This document shows, in pieces, positions 29,605 to 41,000 of a stretch of DNA of 64,000 bases. The translations under genes and the position numbers were made by a program. This stretch comes from Closterium sp. NIES-65 (Eukaryota > Streptophyta > Zygnematophyceae > Desmidiales > Closteriaceae). Location of the stretch: contig CANXME010002579.1 of assembly GCA_948144175.1 (NCBI GenBank), positions 1,672,001 to 1,736,000 on the forward strand. The letters are read 5' to 3'. Every line of letters starts with the position of its first letter. Position 1 is the stretch's first letter. The notes beneath the pieces were generated by a model, which did no database searches, was not told where the DNA came from, and saw only the letters and a list, made by a program, of their open reading frames with translations.

Positions 29605-30628
29605 TGCTATCAGAGCATGTCCTTCCTTGGCGTGTGGGCCCACCAACCTGCTTCCGTTGCTACTCGATCTGTCGCACGCCCCATGGCGTGCGGGGGCGCG
29701 CGACGATTTGCTCTCTGGCGCGCACCCCGAGGCGCGCGGCCCCTTTTCTTCCTAGCGCGCTGGCCCCGCTGGACCTGCTCGCCCACCCCGTCGACCCTCG
29801 CGTCGCCTCAGGGGACCTGTGCGCCACCCCCGTCGACCCTTGCGTCGCCCCCGGGGACCCACGCGCCACCCCTGGAGCCGTACGCGACCCCCCCCGCAAC
29901 CTCGTCGCGGCGCCCTGGGGAGCCGCGCGCGGCCCCCCGCTGCCCCGTGGTGGTGCCCTGGGAGCCGCGCGTCACCCCTGGAACCGTGCGTGACCCCACT
30001 TGCTTCTCCGTGGTGGCGCCCTGGGGGCCGCGCGCCGTCCCCTGCGCTCCTGCCCCGTGCCACCCGTTTTAGGGTTTGGGGGTGGGGAGTGTGGGGGTGG
30101 CGGTTGTGGGGGTGCCGGTTGTGTGCGCCGTCCCCTACTCCTCCTCCTCCTCCGTCTCCCGCTAGTGCAGCTGCCACTCAAGGGGGTGGGTGTGTGGGAG
30201 CCGAAGGAGTGGTGCTAGGGGGGGTCACGTGGGAGTGGAGCTAGGGGTGCAGCAGGGGGTGTGTGCTAGGGGTGTGGGGCAGCTGGCGGAGGTTGAGCGG
30301 AGGTCGCAGTCGTGTCGCCAGCAGCACCTGTAGTCCAGAGGCTACAATCTCCGGTAGTCGCCAGTCGCCTGTGGGTCAGTTGCTCCAGTCAGGAGGCTAC
30401 AATCTCCGCGGAGCCAGTTACTCCCGTAGTCCGGGCCATTGCTTTGGTAGCCACTGAGCCAGCAGCTCATGTCTGTAGCTTCCGCCGTCGCCTCCCATCT
30501 CCTCTCCTCTCACAGTCCCTCCTCCTCCTCACATGCCCTCTGTGACTACCTCTAGCTTTACTTGGGCTTGTGAACTATTTTATGACTGCTTGTTGTGTTG
30601 ATTACACCCCACTTTGGCTATGGGGGTG

Positions 30629-30770
30629 TGTCATAATGATGTAATTGTCTAGCCTGCAGTGGGGTACTCTATAGCGAGTACAACCCAATTAGGGTTTCCT
30701 ATATGTATCTCAACTGCTGCTATTGCAAACCCCTCTTTTGGTTTCTAAACTTTTCCTCGTACTTCTGACA
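30629..30770 (+). repeat. 3' LTR of non-autonomous element (142 bp)
   Basis: Same length as the 5' copy, about 94% identical by eye. It is preceded by a CTATGGGGGTG tract, which it shares with Copia-3 and Copia-4. Confidence 0.92.
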
Positions 30771-33206
30771 CTCCGTTCACCCAGGTGTATGCATGTCTGT
30801 CTCTTCTGCAGCTCCAACTTCACGTCGGCGAGTCCCTCAGTGTCAGCAGTGGCAAAGACCAAGTCGTCGACGTATACGAGGATGTAGAACCATGGCAGCG
30901 AAGTGTCGGTGCGCAGAAAGAGCGACATGTCAGCAGTAGAAGGCGCGAACCCAAGAGCCGCAAGTGTAGTTCTCAGTGTGTCGTGCCACTCACGTGGCGC
31001 CTGGCGGAGACCATAGACCGGCCGCCAGAGGCTCCACTGGGTACCAAGAGGGAACGACCCAGTGAAGCCAGGAGGGCGGCGCAGCCAGATCTCCTCTTGC
31101 AGGCTGCCCTGTAGGAAAGCAGTGCTGAAGTCAAGAGAGTGAAGCTCGTAGTCACGCTGAGCAGCGACATGCAGCAGAACCTGAAGAGTGGTCATCTTCG
31201 GGGTCGGGGAGAAGGTCTCGAAGAAGTCAACTCCCTCTCGCTGATTGAAGCCTCGAGCAACGTAACGCGCCTTGAAGATAGGCCGAGAACCCGGTGGCCG
31301 CTTCACCCAGAAAATCCATATACCACTGACGATGTTCGCTCCAGGAAGGGGAACCTCGTCGACATAGGTGCCTGTGGACTTCAAGGATGCCATCTCTGCG
31401 TCCATGGCTGTGTGCCATTGAGAGGAGTAGGGACCCTCTATCGCCTCTGCGTAAGAGCGCTGGGTCGGGATGTCTGGTGCATCCGGGTCTCCCTCAGGTG
31501 CAATCAGCATGGAGACGAGATGAGGTACAACGGCTGCAAAGCACTCAAAGTCCTCCTGCCTGTCCTCAAGTACGTCCGTGCCAAGAGCACACACACCCCA
31601 CCCCTGACGGATGGAGGATAGACAAATTCAGACTCAGCAACAAGACTCGCGGTGTAGTCTAGACGACAGTGAGCAGCAAAGTTGACAAGCTCAGCATCTA
31701 AGGCAGACGCAGCATTGGATACAAAGGAAGGGTCAGTGACATCAGTCGCCAGGAGACGCGTGATAGTAGGACTAGTAGCACGAAGGGAGTCCGACTCCGG
31801 GTCAGCAAGGGCAGGAAGAGAGGACGCAGGAGGAGACGGCAGAGGGACACGCTGCGGTGCAGTGGACGGACGCAGAGCCATCTGGTGCGTGCCAGGGACA
31901 AGAGGAGGATGCTGAGGCGAACCACGACGACCAGTGCAAGCAGCACGAACAGGCGACGTAGGATGAGACGCAGGCTCACGATGCTCAGTAAGACCTCCGG
32001 TCGGACCAGTGTAAGGAGAAGGAGCAGGCAGTGTGGAGGCGGGCTGTAACTGTGACTGCGACTGGACCGGCCGTGGACACTCTAAGGAAGGAGCAGGACC
32101 AAGAGAAGGCGAAAGACCAAGAACCTGCTGAAAGAGCAAAACGTACTACGGCCGCGGCCGCGCAGCTCCTCCAGAACTAGCAGGGACAGCACCAACACCC
32201 CAAGTGGCAGCACCTCCAGCAGCACTAGAAGCGCCAACTCCAGCACCCCCAGGAGCACCGGCTCCAGCAGCACCTCCAGCTCCAGCACCTTCAGCTCCAG
32301 CAGGACCACCAGAAGCCCTAGCAGCTCCAGCAGCGCTTGGGCCAGCACCTCCAGTAGCACCTGGTCCATTAGTACCGTCAGCTCCAGCACCTCCAGTAGC
32401 ACCTGGTCCAGTAGTACCGTCAGCTCCAGCACCTCCAGCAGCTCAAGCCCCAGCAGCTCCAGTACCTCTAGTACGAGCACCTCCGGGACCAGTGGCTCCA
32501 GAACCCCCAGCAGCTCCAGCAGCAGCAAGACCTCCAGCGCCCGTAGCACCACCAACTCCAGTAGCACGGCTCCAGCGGCGAGAAAACCACTTGCGCAGCT
32601 GCTGTGGAGAGAGTGTTTCCCGTAGGGACGAAGCACCCAAAGGACCTCCAGGCGCAGCACCTCCAGACTCCACACGCGCAGGCTCAGCACCGTCAGGCTC
32701 CGCACCCCCAGACTCAGCACTCCCAGGCTCAGCACCCCTAGACTCAGTACCCCCAGGCGCAGCACCCCCAAACTCAGCACCCCTAGGCTCTGCAGGCTCA
32801 GGCTCAGCACCCCCAGACCCGGCACCCGCAGGCTCAGCACCCCTAGTAGCACCAGAGTTACGGTAGACAAGGTGTACAGGCTCGACCCAGGCTGACGAGT
32901 GAGCGTGGCCACGTGCCGGCCCGTGCGAGTACACAAACAGTGGGTCACCCGCTGACCTCCAGGAGTGAACTGGTCAACCCACGCGTCCTGAAGGTCAGCT
33001 CCACTCACCAAGTTCGTGGAGAACGAGGGGAGGTGGAGGCTAGACAGAGAGCCAGACGGGACCGCCGAACACGGCAGAACCGTGGAGGAGTGTGCAAGGA
33101 CCGGACCCCAAGAGGGGTCAGCCAGAGAGACTGCCACTGGCCGACTGAGCAGCGAGAGTGTGGTGCAGTCGCAGGGTGAAGGGTGAAAGTGTGCAAGGCC
33201 GCAGTA
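30771..33206 (-). pseudogene. Copia X protease remnant, spacer and RT N-terminal part
   Basis: The minus strand reads VSLADPSWGPVLAHSSTVLP, LHLPSFSTNLVSGADLQDAW and PGSSLYTLST, then jumps directly into the GVLSLGVLS/GAEPGG spacer. The stretch holding HHRLGHPSL, HMDVWGP and the DDE integrase is gone. RT begins near 31594 (LEDRQEDFECFAA, GANIVSGIWIF, RYVARGFNQREG, LHSLDFSTAFLQGS, YVDDLVFATADT) and stops at the inserted LTR element. The DSGAS protease site is replaced by an altered sequence near 33180. Several frame changes occur. Confidence 0.85.
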
Positions 33207-33277
33207 GGCGCAGTACCAGAGAGAGCAGACTCACCAGCACCTGGGGGAGTGGACTCCCTAGCGCCTAGAGCAGTAGC

Positions 33278-33712
33278 CTAACCGGCACCTGGAGCAGGAG
33301 ACGCACCAACACCTAGAGCAGCAACCTCACCAGTATCTAGAGCAGCAGACTCTATACCTGGGTCAGGCGGCACACACAGGTAACAGGCACCCTCAGCACT
33401 AGTAGGCAATGCATACTTGGCAGTGAGGATAGTATCATAGTCAATAGCAAAGATATCTACCCTCTGCCTAAGCAGCTCCACCCAGTCGGGGATCTCAGCC
33501 GCGTCGCCAAACTCTGTACGCCAGGCGTCGCTCAGACGGGAGAAGCAGCGGGACTCTGTGTGACCAATCGTCCCGCAAGGCTGACCAGCCCGAGCACCAG
33601 TGCGAATGACGTACGGGCAGCGAGCAGTACTCCGTGACCCTCCACTTTGAGCGTACCACTCACGAAGGTGCTGGGGCGAAAAGACCGCGCGCGGACGCTG
33701 CTGCAGCTGCAC
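33278..33712 (-). pseudogene. Copia X Gag C-terminal part with zinc-knuckle-like motif
   Basis: It reads LREWYAQSGGSR, then CPYVIRTGARAGQPC, GTIGH, TESRC: a C-x13-C-x4-H-x4-C cluster like the one in Copia-3. DAWRTEFGDAAEIPDWVELL and YDTILTAKYAL follow. The frame starts inside a tandem array that repeats the LREWYAS codons, so it has no genuine N-terminus. Confidence 0.75.
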
Positions 33713-34200
33713 CTGGTCACTACAAGAAGCTCCCGAACGACCCGCTCCAGGGCGAATCCCACCACGGCCACCCCTACAACCCTAACTAGCGTACCACTCA
33801 CGAAGCAGCTGGGGCATGAGGGACTCACGGGGACGTCGCTGGAGCTGCATCTGGCCACTGCTAGGAGCAGCAGTAGCAGTAGTAGCCGCAGTAGCAGCAG
33901 TAACAGCAGTAGTAGCAGTAGTAGCAGCGCGGCCACCCCTACAACCCCAACTAGCGTACCACTCACGAAGCTGCTGGGGCGTGAGGGACTCATGTGGACG
34001 TTGCTGGAGCTGCATCTGGCCACCGCCAGGAGCAGCAGTAGTAGTAGTAGCCGCAGTAGCAGCAGTAACAGCTGTAGCAGCAGTAGCAGCGCGGCCACCC
34101 CTACAACCCCAACTAGCGTACCACTCACGTAGGTGCTAGGGCGTGAGGGACTCACGCGGACGTTGCTGGAGTTGCATCTGGCCACCGCCAGGAGCAGCAG
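33652..34200 (-). repeat. Tandem array of a gag segment (4 units)
   Basis: Units start near 33652, 33789, 33954 and 34117 (spacing 137, 165 and 163 bp). Each carries the codons for LREWYAS and MQLQQRPRESLTPQ followed by AGC/AGT-rich triplets. The array replaces the gag N-terminal region of Copia X. Confidence 0.85.
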
Positions 34201-34419
34201 TAGCAGGAGTAGCAGTAGCAGCAGCACTAGCAGCAGTAACAGCAGTAGCAGTAGTAGCAACAGTATTAGCAGCATAGGCAGGGCAGTGTGGCAGCGCGCT
34301 AGTAAGGCAGGCGCGCAGGAAGCGCGTGTAGGGCAAGTGCTCACCAGTGGCGGGAAGGGCAGTCGCTCGCCGGGCGAGCAGGGTAGGCGCACGACGGCGG
34401 CGACGGTGGGGCCGGGACA

Positions 34420-35390
34420 GCTGCAGGGCGGGGCCGCGACAGCGGCAGGGGGCTCCGCGGCAGCTGCTGCAGGGCGGGGCTCCGAGGCAGCTGCTGCAGG
34501 GGGGGCGCCGCGACAAGTAGGGGCGACGCCCCGGGGGCGCCGCGACGAGCAGGAAAGGCGCCCCGGAGGCGCCGCGACAAGCAGGGAAGGCGCCTCGGGA
34601 GCTCCGCGATGAGTAGGGAAGGCGCCCCGGGGGCACCGCGACGAGAAGGGAAGGCGCCACGAGGGCGCCGCGACGAGCAGGGAAGACGCGCAGGGGGCGC
34701 CGCGACGAACAGGAACGCCGCCCAAGGGGCGCCTCGACGAGCAGGGGTGACGCCCCGGGGGCGTTGCAACGAGCAGGGACGGCGCCCCGGGGGCGTCGGG
34801 ACGAGCAGGGGCGACGCCCCGTGGGCGTTGCGATGAGCAGGGACGGCGCCCCAGGGGCGTCGCGACGAGGAAGGACGACGCCCAGGGGGCACTGCGACGA
34901 GCAGGGGCGACGCCCCGGGGGCGCCGCGACGAGCAGGGACGGTGCCCAGGGGGCGCCGCCACGAGCAGAGGAAGGACGTCGCGCGGGTCCCGTAGGGGCG
35001 TCGCGACGAGCAGGGTTGAGGGCGGCGCGCGGGCTGCAGAGGCAGCTCCCACGGGCTGCAGAGGCAGGCACGGGTGCAGGGGCAGCGCCCACGGGCTGCC
35101 GAGGCAGGCACGGCTGCAGAGGCAGCGCCCACGGGCTGCAGGGGCAGGCACGGCTGCAGAGGCAGCGCCCACGGGCTGCAGGGGTAGGCACGGATGCAAG
35201 GGCAGGCACGGCTGCTGGGGCAGCCACAGCTGCTTGGGAGGGCGGCGCGTGGGCTGCAGAGGCAGCTCCCACGGGCTACAGAGGCAGGCACAGCTGCAGG
35301 TGCAGGCACGGCTGCAGGGGCAGACACGTTCGCAGGGGCAGCACGTGGGCTGCAAGGGCAGCGCGGCTGCAGGGGCAGCTAAAAAAAAAA
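34420..35390 (-). repeat. GC-rich minisatellite leader of Copia X
   Basis: Two arrays: about 33-bp units of CGCCGCGACGAGCAGGGACG type (34500-34990) and 39-bp units with GGCTGCAGAGGCAGGCACG (35035-35370). Long open frames in this stretch are compositional. Confidence 0.85.
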
Positions 35391-35439
35391 AATCAGTTTG
35401 GGCAGGGCGGAACGTTCGGTGGGCCCTAGGAACGATTCT

Positions 35440-35451
35440 GCTCTAATACCA
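35440..35451 (-). promoter_or_regulatory. Primer-binding site of Copia X
   Basis: On the minus strand TGGTATTAGAGC follows the LTR end, one mismatch from the initiator tRNA-Met complement. Confidence 0.85.
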
Positions 35452-35581
35452 TGTGAGAATAAGAACGAGGAATGAATTGACTAGGAATGAGAAAGGTACA
35501 AGTATGAAACCCTAGAAAAGCTGTACCCCCTATTGTCTACCCCAATACAGCCTACACAGGCTATATCATATATTGTTGACA
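35452..35581 (-). repeat. 5' LTR of Copia X (130 bp)
   Basis: TGTCAACA to TTCTCACA on the minus strand, bordered by the primer-binding site. It belongs to the same short-LTR group as Copia-3 but differs clearly from the Y LTR. Confidence 0.85.
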
Positions 35582-35729
35582 TATAGGTATTAGTGATTAC
35601 TCATATAATGTTCCGAAGGTGTATGATATTGAATACAAATATTACATTAATGGCCTTTTTTATTATTTGGGAGTTTATTTGCTATCATAGACAGGGATTT
35701 TTAAATACCTGTGATTTCACTTGGTTGTC
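35582..35729. other. AT-rich spacer
   Basis: No gene or repeat recognised. It is AT-rich unlike its surroundings. The expected remainder of Copia-2 is not here, so the Copia-2/Y/X region has been rearranged. Confidence 0.4.
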
Positions 35730-35788
35730 TGTCAAACATTTAGCACAGTAATCGGATATATAGCTATCCTGTTGTTAGAGGTCCACTG
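35730..35788 (+). repeat. Left part of an older LTR split by Copia-4
   Basis: It begins TGTCAAAC and breaks at the CACTG target duplication of Copia-4. Its continuation is 42539-42663. Confidence 0.65.
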
Positions 35789-35914
35789 TGTCAGATTTGT
35801 ATGACATAGCTGTTGTAGGCTATAGTGGGGTTGCACATATGGGGTACAGCTTTCTAGGGTTGTATTTGTACCCAACTTTCACTTAGTCATTTCATTCTCG
35901 TTCTACTTTTCTCA
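35789..35914 (+). repeat. 5' LTR of Copia-4 (126 bp)
   Basis: TGTCAGATTT to TTTTCTCA. The right boundary is fixed by the adjoining primer-binding site and by the target duplication at the other end. Confidence 0.93.
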
Positions 35915-35925
35915 TGGTATCGAGC
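35915..35925 (+). promoter_or_regulatory. Primer-binding site of Copia-4
   Basis: TGGTATCGAGC, a near match to the complement of the initiator tRNA-Met 3' end, immediately after the LTR. Confidence 0.82.
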
Positions 35926-36048
35926 AGGTTCCCTCGAGGGAACTGTGCCTAGGGCCCACCACATCGAATTTTTTTTTTCCTGCCCGGAGCGCGCTCCTTG
36001 AATCGCGCTCCCCTCTCTACCTTCGTCGAGCCGCCCTAGCGGCCTCCC

Positions 36049-36890
36049 TTGCGGCCCCGCCGCCCTCCCTTGCGGCCCCGCCGCCCTCAATTGCGGCCCC
36101 GCCACCCTCACTTGCGGCCCGTCGCCGCCCTCGGTTGCGGCCCCGTCGCCGCCCTCACCTGCGGCCCGTCGCCGCCCTCCCTTGCGGCCCCGCCGACCTC
36201 ACTTGCGGCCCCGCCACCCTCAGTTGCGGCCCCGCCGCCCTCACCTGCGGCCCCGTCGCAGCCCTCAGCTGCGGCCCCGTCGCCGCCCTCACCTGCGGCC
36301 CGTCGCCGCCCTCACTTGCGGCCTCGTCGCCGCTCTCATCTGCGGCCTCGTCGCCGCCCTCACCTGCGGCCCGTCACTGCCCTCACTTGCGGCCCCGACG
36401 CCGCCCTCAGCTGCGGCCCCGTCGCCGCCCTCACCTGCGGCCCGTCGCCGCCCTCACCTTTGGCCCCGCCGCCCTCACTTGCGGCTCCGGCGCCCTCAGT
36501 TGTGGCCCTGCCGCCCTCACCTGCGGCCCCGCCGCCCTCACTTGCGGCCCCGCCGCCCTCCGTTGCGGCCCCGCAGCCGCCTTCACTTGCGGCCCGTCGC
36601 CGCCCTCACCTGCGGCCCCGCCGCCCTCACTTGCGGCCCCACCGCCCTCAGTTGCGGCCCCGCCGCCTTCAACTACTGCAGCGCCGCCCGCCGCCCGAGC
36701 CGCCTCACCCAACCGAGCCGCCGACCGCCGCGCCGCCTTGCAGCAGCACAACCGAGCCGCCTAGCAGTAGAGCAGCCGAGCCGCCGGGTCGCCCTGCGAC
36801 CGAGCCGCCCAGCCGCCGTGCAGCCGAGCCGCCCAGCAGTCGAGCCGTCGTACCGCCCAGCCGCTCTTCCGCCGAGCCGCCCGCGCAGCA
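36049..36890 (+). repeat. GC-rich minisatellite leader of Copia-4
   Basis: Units of about 15-23 bp built on CTTGCGGCCCCGCCGCCCTCA run up to about 36690, then CCGAGCCGCC units. The position matches the leaders of Copia-3 and X. Confidence 0.85.
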
Positions 36891-36965
36891 CTGTCTGGTG
36901 AGAACAGCACCTCTGTCGCTGCACTGCCCTTTCCCCACTGCTTGCACTGCTGGTCTACTGTTGTC

Positions 36966-38014
36966 ATGGCTACCCCTAGTGTCCTCGCTTTTGACGCTAA
37001 GGGTCGAGCCATTGACTTTGACGTCTGGGTCGACGACCTGCAGCTGTACTTACAGTGCGATAGGGCAGACGGTCTCTCTCTCTTTGACCTCACCTCTGGC
37101 GCCTCTCCTGCCCCTGCTGCTGATGCTGACGCCACTGTTCGCTCTCAGTGGGCCACGCGTGAAGCTGCTGCACGTCTTGCTGTGCGTCGCCACCTGCCTA
37201 CCACTAAGCGCGCGCACTTTAGTCAGTACAAGAGTGCTCAGACCTTGTACGACGCTGTAGTTGCGCGCTACTCTTCCCCTGCCACTGCTGCACTGAGCCG
37301 CCTCATGCTACCTACCTCTTTCCTGACCTTGCTGCCTTTCCCACAGTCGCTGACCTCATTACGCACCTCCGCATTAGTGACACTCGCTACCGCGCTGCGC
37401 TTCCTGCTGAGTTCTGCGCTAAGAACACCCCCCCCCCCCCCCCCCCCCCCATGTACATCACTCTCTATTACATAGTCACCCGCCTCCCTGACTCCCTTCG
37501 TGTAGTCAGGGACCACTTCCTCTCAGTCTGTCCCACCACTCTCACTGTTGACCTCCTAGAGAAGGCCCTCCTAGCAGCGGAGAAGAGCATAGTCGCTCTA
37601 GGAGCCTCTCGTGGTGACCCTCGCACCCCCATATTTGAGGGGTGTTCCCCTTCCCCCCTTTTGCCCTGTGTCACCTCTGCTGTTGCGGCCGACCTCGTTG
37701 GTCTTGAGTCGGTCGGTGCGGCGTCTGCCCCTAGCGGGAGACGCCGCTCTGGCAAGGGCAAGGGGGGCAAGGGCGCGGGTGGAGCTAGCGGGGGTGGTGG
37801 AGGTGGCGGTGGAGGCAGCGGAGGGAGTGGGGGTGGCGGTGGGAGTGGTAGCGGGGGTGGAGGTGTTGGTGGCAGCAGTGGAGGCGGAGGCGGCGGAGGT
37901 AGTAGCGGTGGGAGCGGAGGCGGCGGTAGTGGCGGAGGTGGAGGAGGCGGCGGTGGAGGAGGTGGAGCTGGTCGCGGTGGTGCTTCGTAGCGGAGCGGCT
38001 CCGATGGTGGTCAA

Positions 38015-38045
<31 letters not shown>

Positions 38046-41000
38046 ACCGGTCTCGGGACATCCCCCCCCCTCAGCAGCTCCGTGAGTGGTACGCGCAGCG
38101 TCAGCGTGGTGGGGGTTTTGGTCCGTGCACCGACGACCGCGCGGGTGAGCAGTGTGGGGGTGCCCACCCCACCCAGCGCTGCTTTGGCCGCCTGACGCAC
38201 GCTTGGCATCACCAGTTCCCGGAGGCTCTTGAGGTCCCCCGCTGGGGAGAGCTGTCACGGGCAGGTGTAGCCATCTATGATCTTGACTTTGATGCTATCC
38301 TTGCTGCAATGTATGCTGTGACTATTAGTGATGAGGGTGACTGTTACCGATGTTTCTCACTCGATCCGGGCATTGAGACTGCTGCTCTAGGTGCTGGTGA
38401 GGCTGCTGCTCTAGGTGCCAGTGCGTCTGCGTCCTCAGGTGCTGGTGAGTCTGCGCTCTCAGGTACCGCGTCGGCTTCGGCCTCCCTCACCTTCACACTT
38501 GACTCTGGGGCTTCTCGCTCCTTCTTTCGAGACCGCACCACACTCACGCCGCTTGGTCGGCCGGTTGCAGTCTCCCTGGCAGACCCCTCTGGGGGTCCTG
38601 TCCTCTCTCACTTCTCCACTGTCCTCCCGTGTACGGCTGCCCCCTCTGGCACCTTGTCTGGTCTTTACCTCCCCTCGTTCTCTACAAACTTGGTGAGTGG
38701 TGCTGACCTACAGGATGCGGGGGTTCACCACTTTACTCCTGCGAGTAAGCGGGTGACCCACTGCTCAGACGCTCGCACAAGCAGGCACCTGGCCACGTTT
38801 ACGCGTCGGTCAGGGTCGAGCCTCTACACCCTGACCACTGAGTCTCCTCCTGTCCCTGTGTCTGGCCAGGTAGCTGTGTCGGGTCAGGTGTTTGCTGCAG
38901 CATCCAGGTCTGGTCCTGAGTCTGCCCCCTGCTCGTGTCGCCTCCTGTCTCACGAGACTCTTCTGTGGCACCACAGTCTTGGTCACCCCTCCCTGCCTCG
39001 TCTCCGAGGCATGGCTTTCCATGTCCTTGGCTCTAGTCTTCCCCGGCCCCTCCCTCCCCTTCCTCCAGCGCCTGGTCCTTCCTGTGTCCCCTGTGTCGAG
39101 GGGCGGCTCCGGGCTGCCCCTCACTCCTCTCAGTTTCCCCCGACAGAGGCCCCGCTGCAGACGCTTCACAGGGACGTGTGAGGCCCGGCCCGCGTCCGTG
39201 GACAGGGTCACAAGCGCTACTTCCTGCTGGTGGTTGACGACTACTCGCGTTACACCACAGTCTTCCCCTTGCGCAGCAAGGGTGATGTCACTGAGGTGTT
39301 GATCGATTGGATCCGCGCAGCTCGTCTCCAGCTCAGGAGGAGCTTTGGCTCGGACTTTCCTGTTCTTCGTCTGCACTCTGACCGAGGCGGAGAGTTCTCC
39401 TCTGGCCTTCTGCGAGCCTACTGCCGTGCGCCAGGCATCCGCCATACCTTTATGCTTCCGGACTCTCCACAGCAAAATGGGATTGCTGAGCGCCGCATTG
39501 GCATGGTCATGGACGCCGCTCGTACGTCCATGATGCATGCGGCTGCCCCCCATTTTCTGTGGCCGTTTGCGATTCGGTATGCGGCGCATCAGATCAACCT
39601 TCACCCCAGGGTCTCCATGCCGGAGACCTCCCCAGCTCTGCTGTGGATGGGGAAGGTAGGCGATGCGTCTGCGTTCCGTGTCTGGGGATCTCGGGCGTTT
39701 GTCCGCGACTTGTCTCCGGACAAGCTGTCCCCTTGTGCTGCGCGAGTGGTTTGCCCGGCGCTAGAGGCGTACTGCTGGAGCTGCTGTACCTGCGAGTGCG
39801 ACTGGAGCCGGTGCTGCTGAGGGTGTTGGCGCTAAGACTACTGCTGTCAGTCCTAGCGGAGGTCCTGCTGCGAATGGTGCTGGAGGTGCTGTTGGCGTTG
39901 GTGCTGCCGCTGGGGGTGCTGGTGCTGTCCTTGCTGTGTCTGGAGTCACCGCGCGGCCTAGGTCGTACTTTGTTCCGCTCCTTCAGCAGGCTCTTGGTCT
40001 TCCTCCTCCCTTAGAGTGTCCACAGCCTGTCCAGTCACAGTCACAGTTACCGCCGGCCTCCCCACTGCCTGCTCCTTCTCCGTACACTGGTCCTACTGGA
40101 GGTCATGCTGAGCGTCGTGAGCTTGCGTCTCGTCTTGCATCGCCTGTTTGTACTACTCGCACTAGTGGTCGCGGTTCGCGTCAGCGTCCTCCTCCTGTCC
40201 CTGGCACGCACCGGATGTCTCTGCGTCCGTCCACTGCTCGTCTGCGTGCCCCTTTGGTGTCTCCTCTTGAGTCCTCTCTTCCTGCGCTTGCCGACCCGGA
40301 GTCGGACTCTCTTCGTGCTGCCAGTCCTACTGTCACGCGTCTCCTTGCTACTGTCGTCATTGGCCCCTTCTTTGACTCCACTGCTGCGTCTGCTCTTGTT
40401 GCGGAGCTCATCAACTTTGCTGCTTGCTGTCGACTAGACTACGCTGCTAGTCTTGTTGCTGAGTCTGCGTCTGTCTGTCCTCCGTCCGTCGGGGGTGAGT
40501 GTGCTCTTGGCACGGACGTCCTTGAGGACAGGCAGGAGGAGTTCCAGTGTCTGGCTGCTGCTTCACCTCATCTCCTGTCCGTACTGCTTACCCCTGAGGG
40601 AGACCCGGATGCACTCGACATCCCGACTCCGCGCTCTTACGCGGAGGCCGTAGAGGGTCCCTACTCCTCTCAGTGGCAGGCAGCTATGGATGCAGATATG
40701 GCTTCCTAGAAGTCCACAGGCACCTACGTTGACGAAGTTCCCCCTCCTGGGGCGAACATCGTCAGTGGCATGTGGATCTTCAGGGTGAAGCGGCCGCTAG
40801 GTTCTCCACCTGTCTTCAAGGCGCGGTACGTTGCTCGTGGCTTCAATCAGTGGCAGGGAGTTGACTACTTTCAGACCTTCTCTCCCACCCCGAAGATGAC
40901 CACTCTTCGGGTGCTGCTACACATAGCCGCTCAGCGTGACTACGAGCTTCACTCCCTTGACTTCAGCACTGATTACTTGTAGGGTAGCCTGCACGAGGAG

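Larger units (their letters stand above)
29463..30770 (+). mobile_element. Non-autonomous LTR element (1308 bp, no coding capacity)
   Basis: Two 142-bp LTRs with TGTCA..TGACA ends flank 1024 bp that contains no gag or pol. The primer-binding site TGCTATCAGAGC follows the 5' LTR and a purine tract precedes the 3' LTR. Flanking 5-mers CGCCG and CTCCG agree at four of five positions as the target duplication. Excising it restores the LGER-RSYLGLQ reading of Copia X. The LTRs differ at about nine of 142 positions. Size and structure fit a TRIM/LARD-like derivative needing a partner's proteins. Confidence 0.9.
28392..35581 (-). mobile_element. Copia fragment X: internally deleted element with 5' LTR
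   Basis: It extends from a 3' UTR piece (28392-28577) through RNase H, RT, spacer and partial gag to a GC-rich leader, primer-binding site and 5' LTR (35452-35581). No 3' LTR of its own is present. The integrase core and gag N-terminus are missing and the protease is damaged. A 1308-bp LTR element is inserted at 29463-30770. It is a non-functional relic. Confidence 0.88.
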
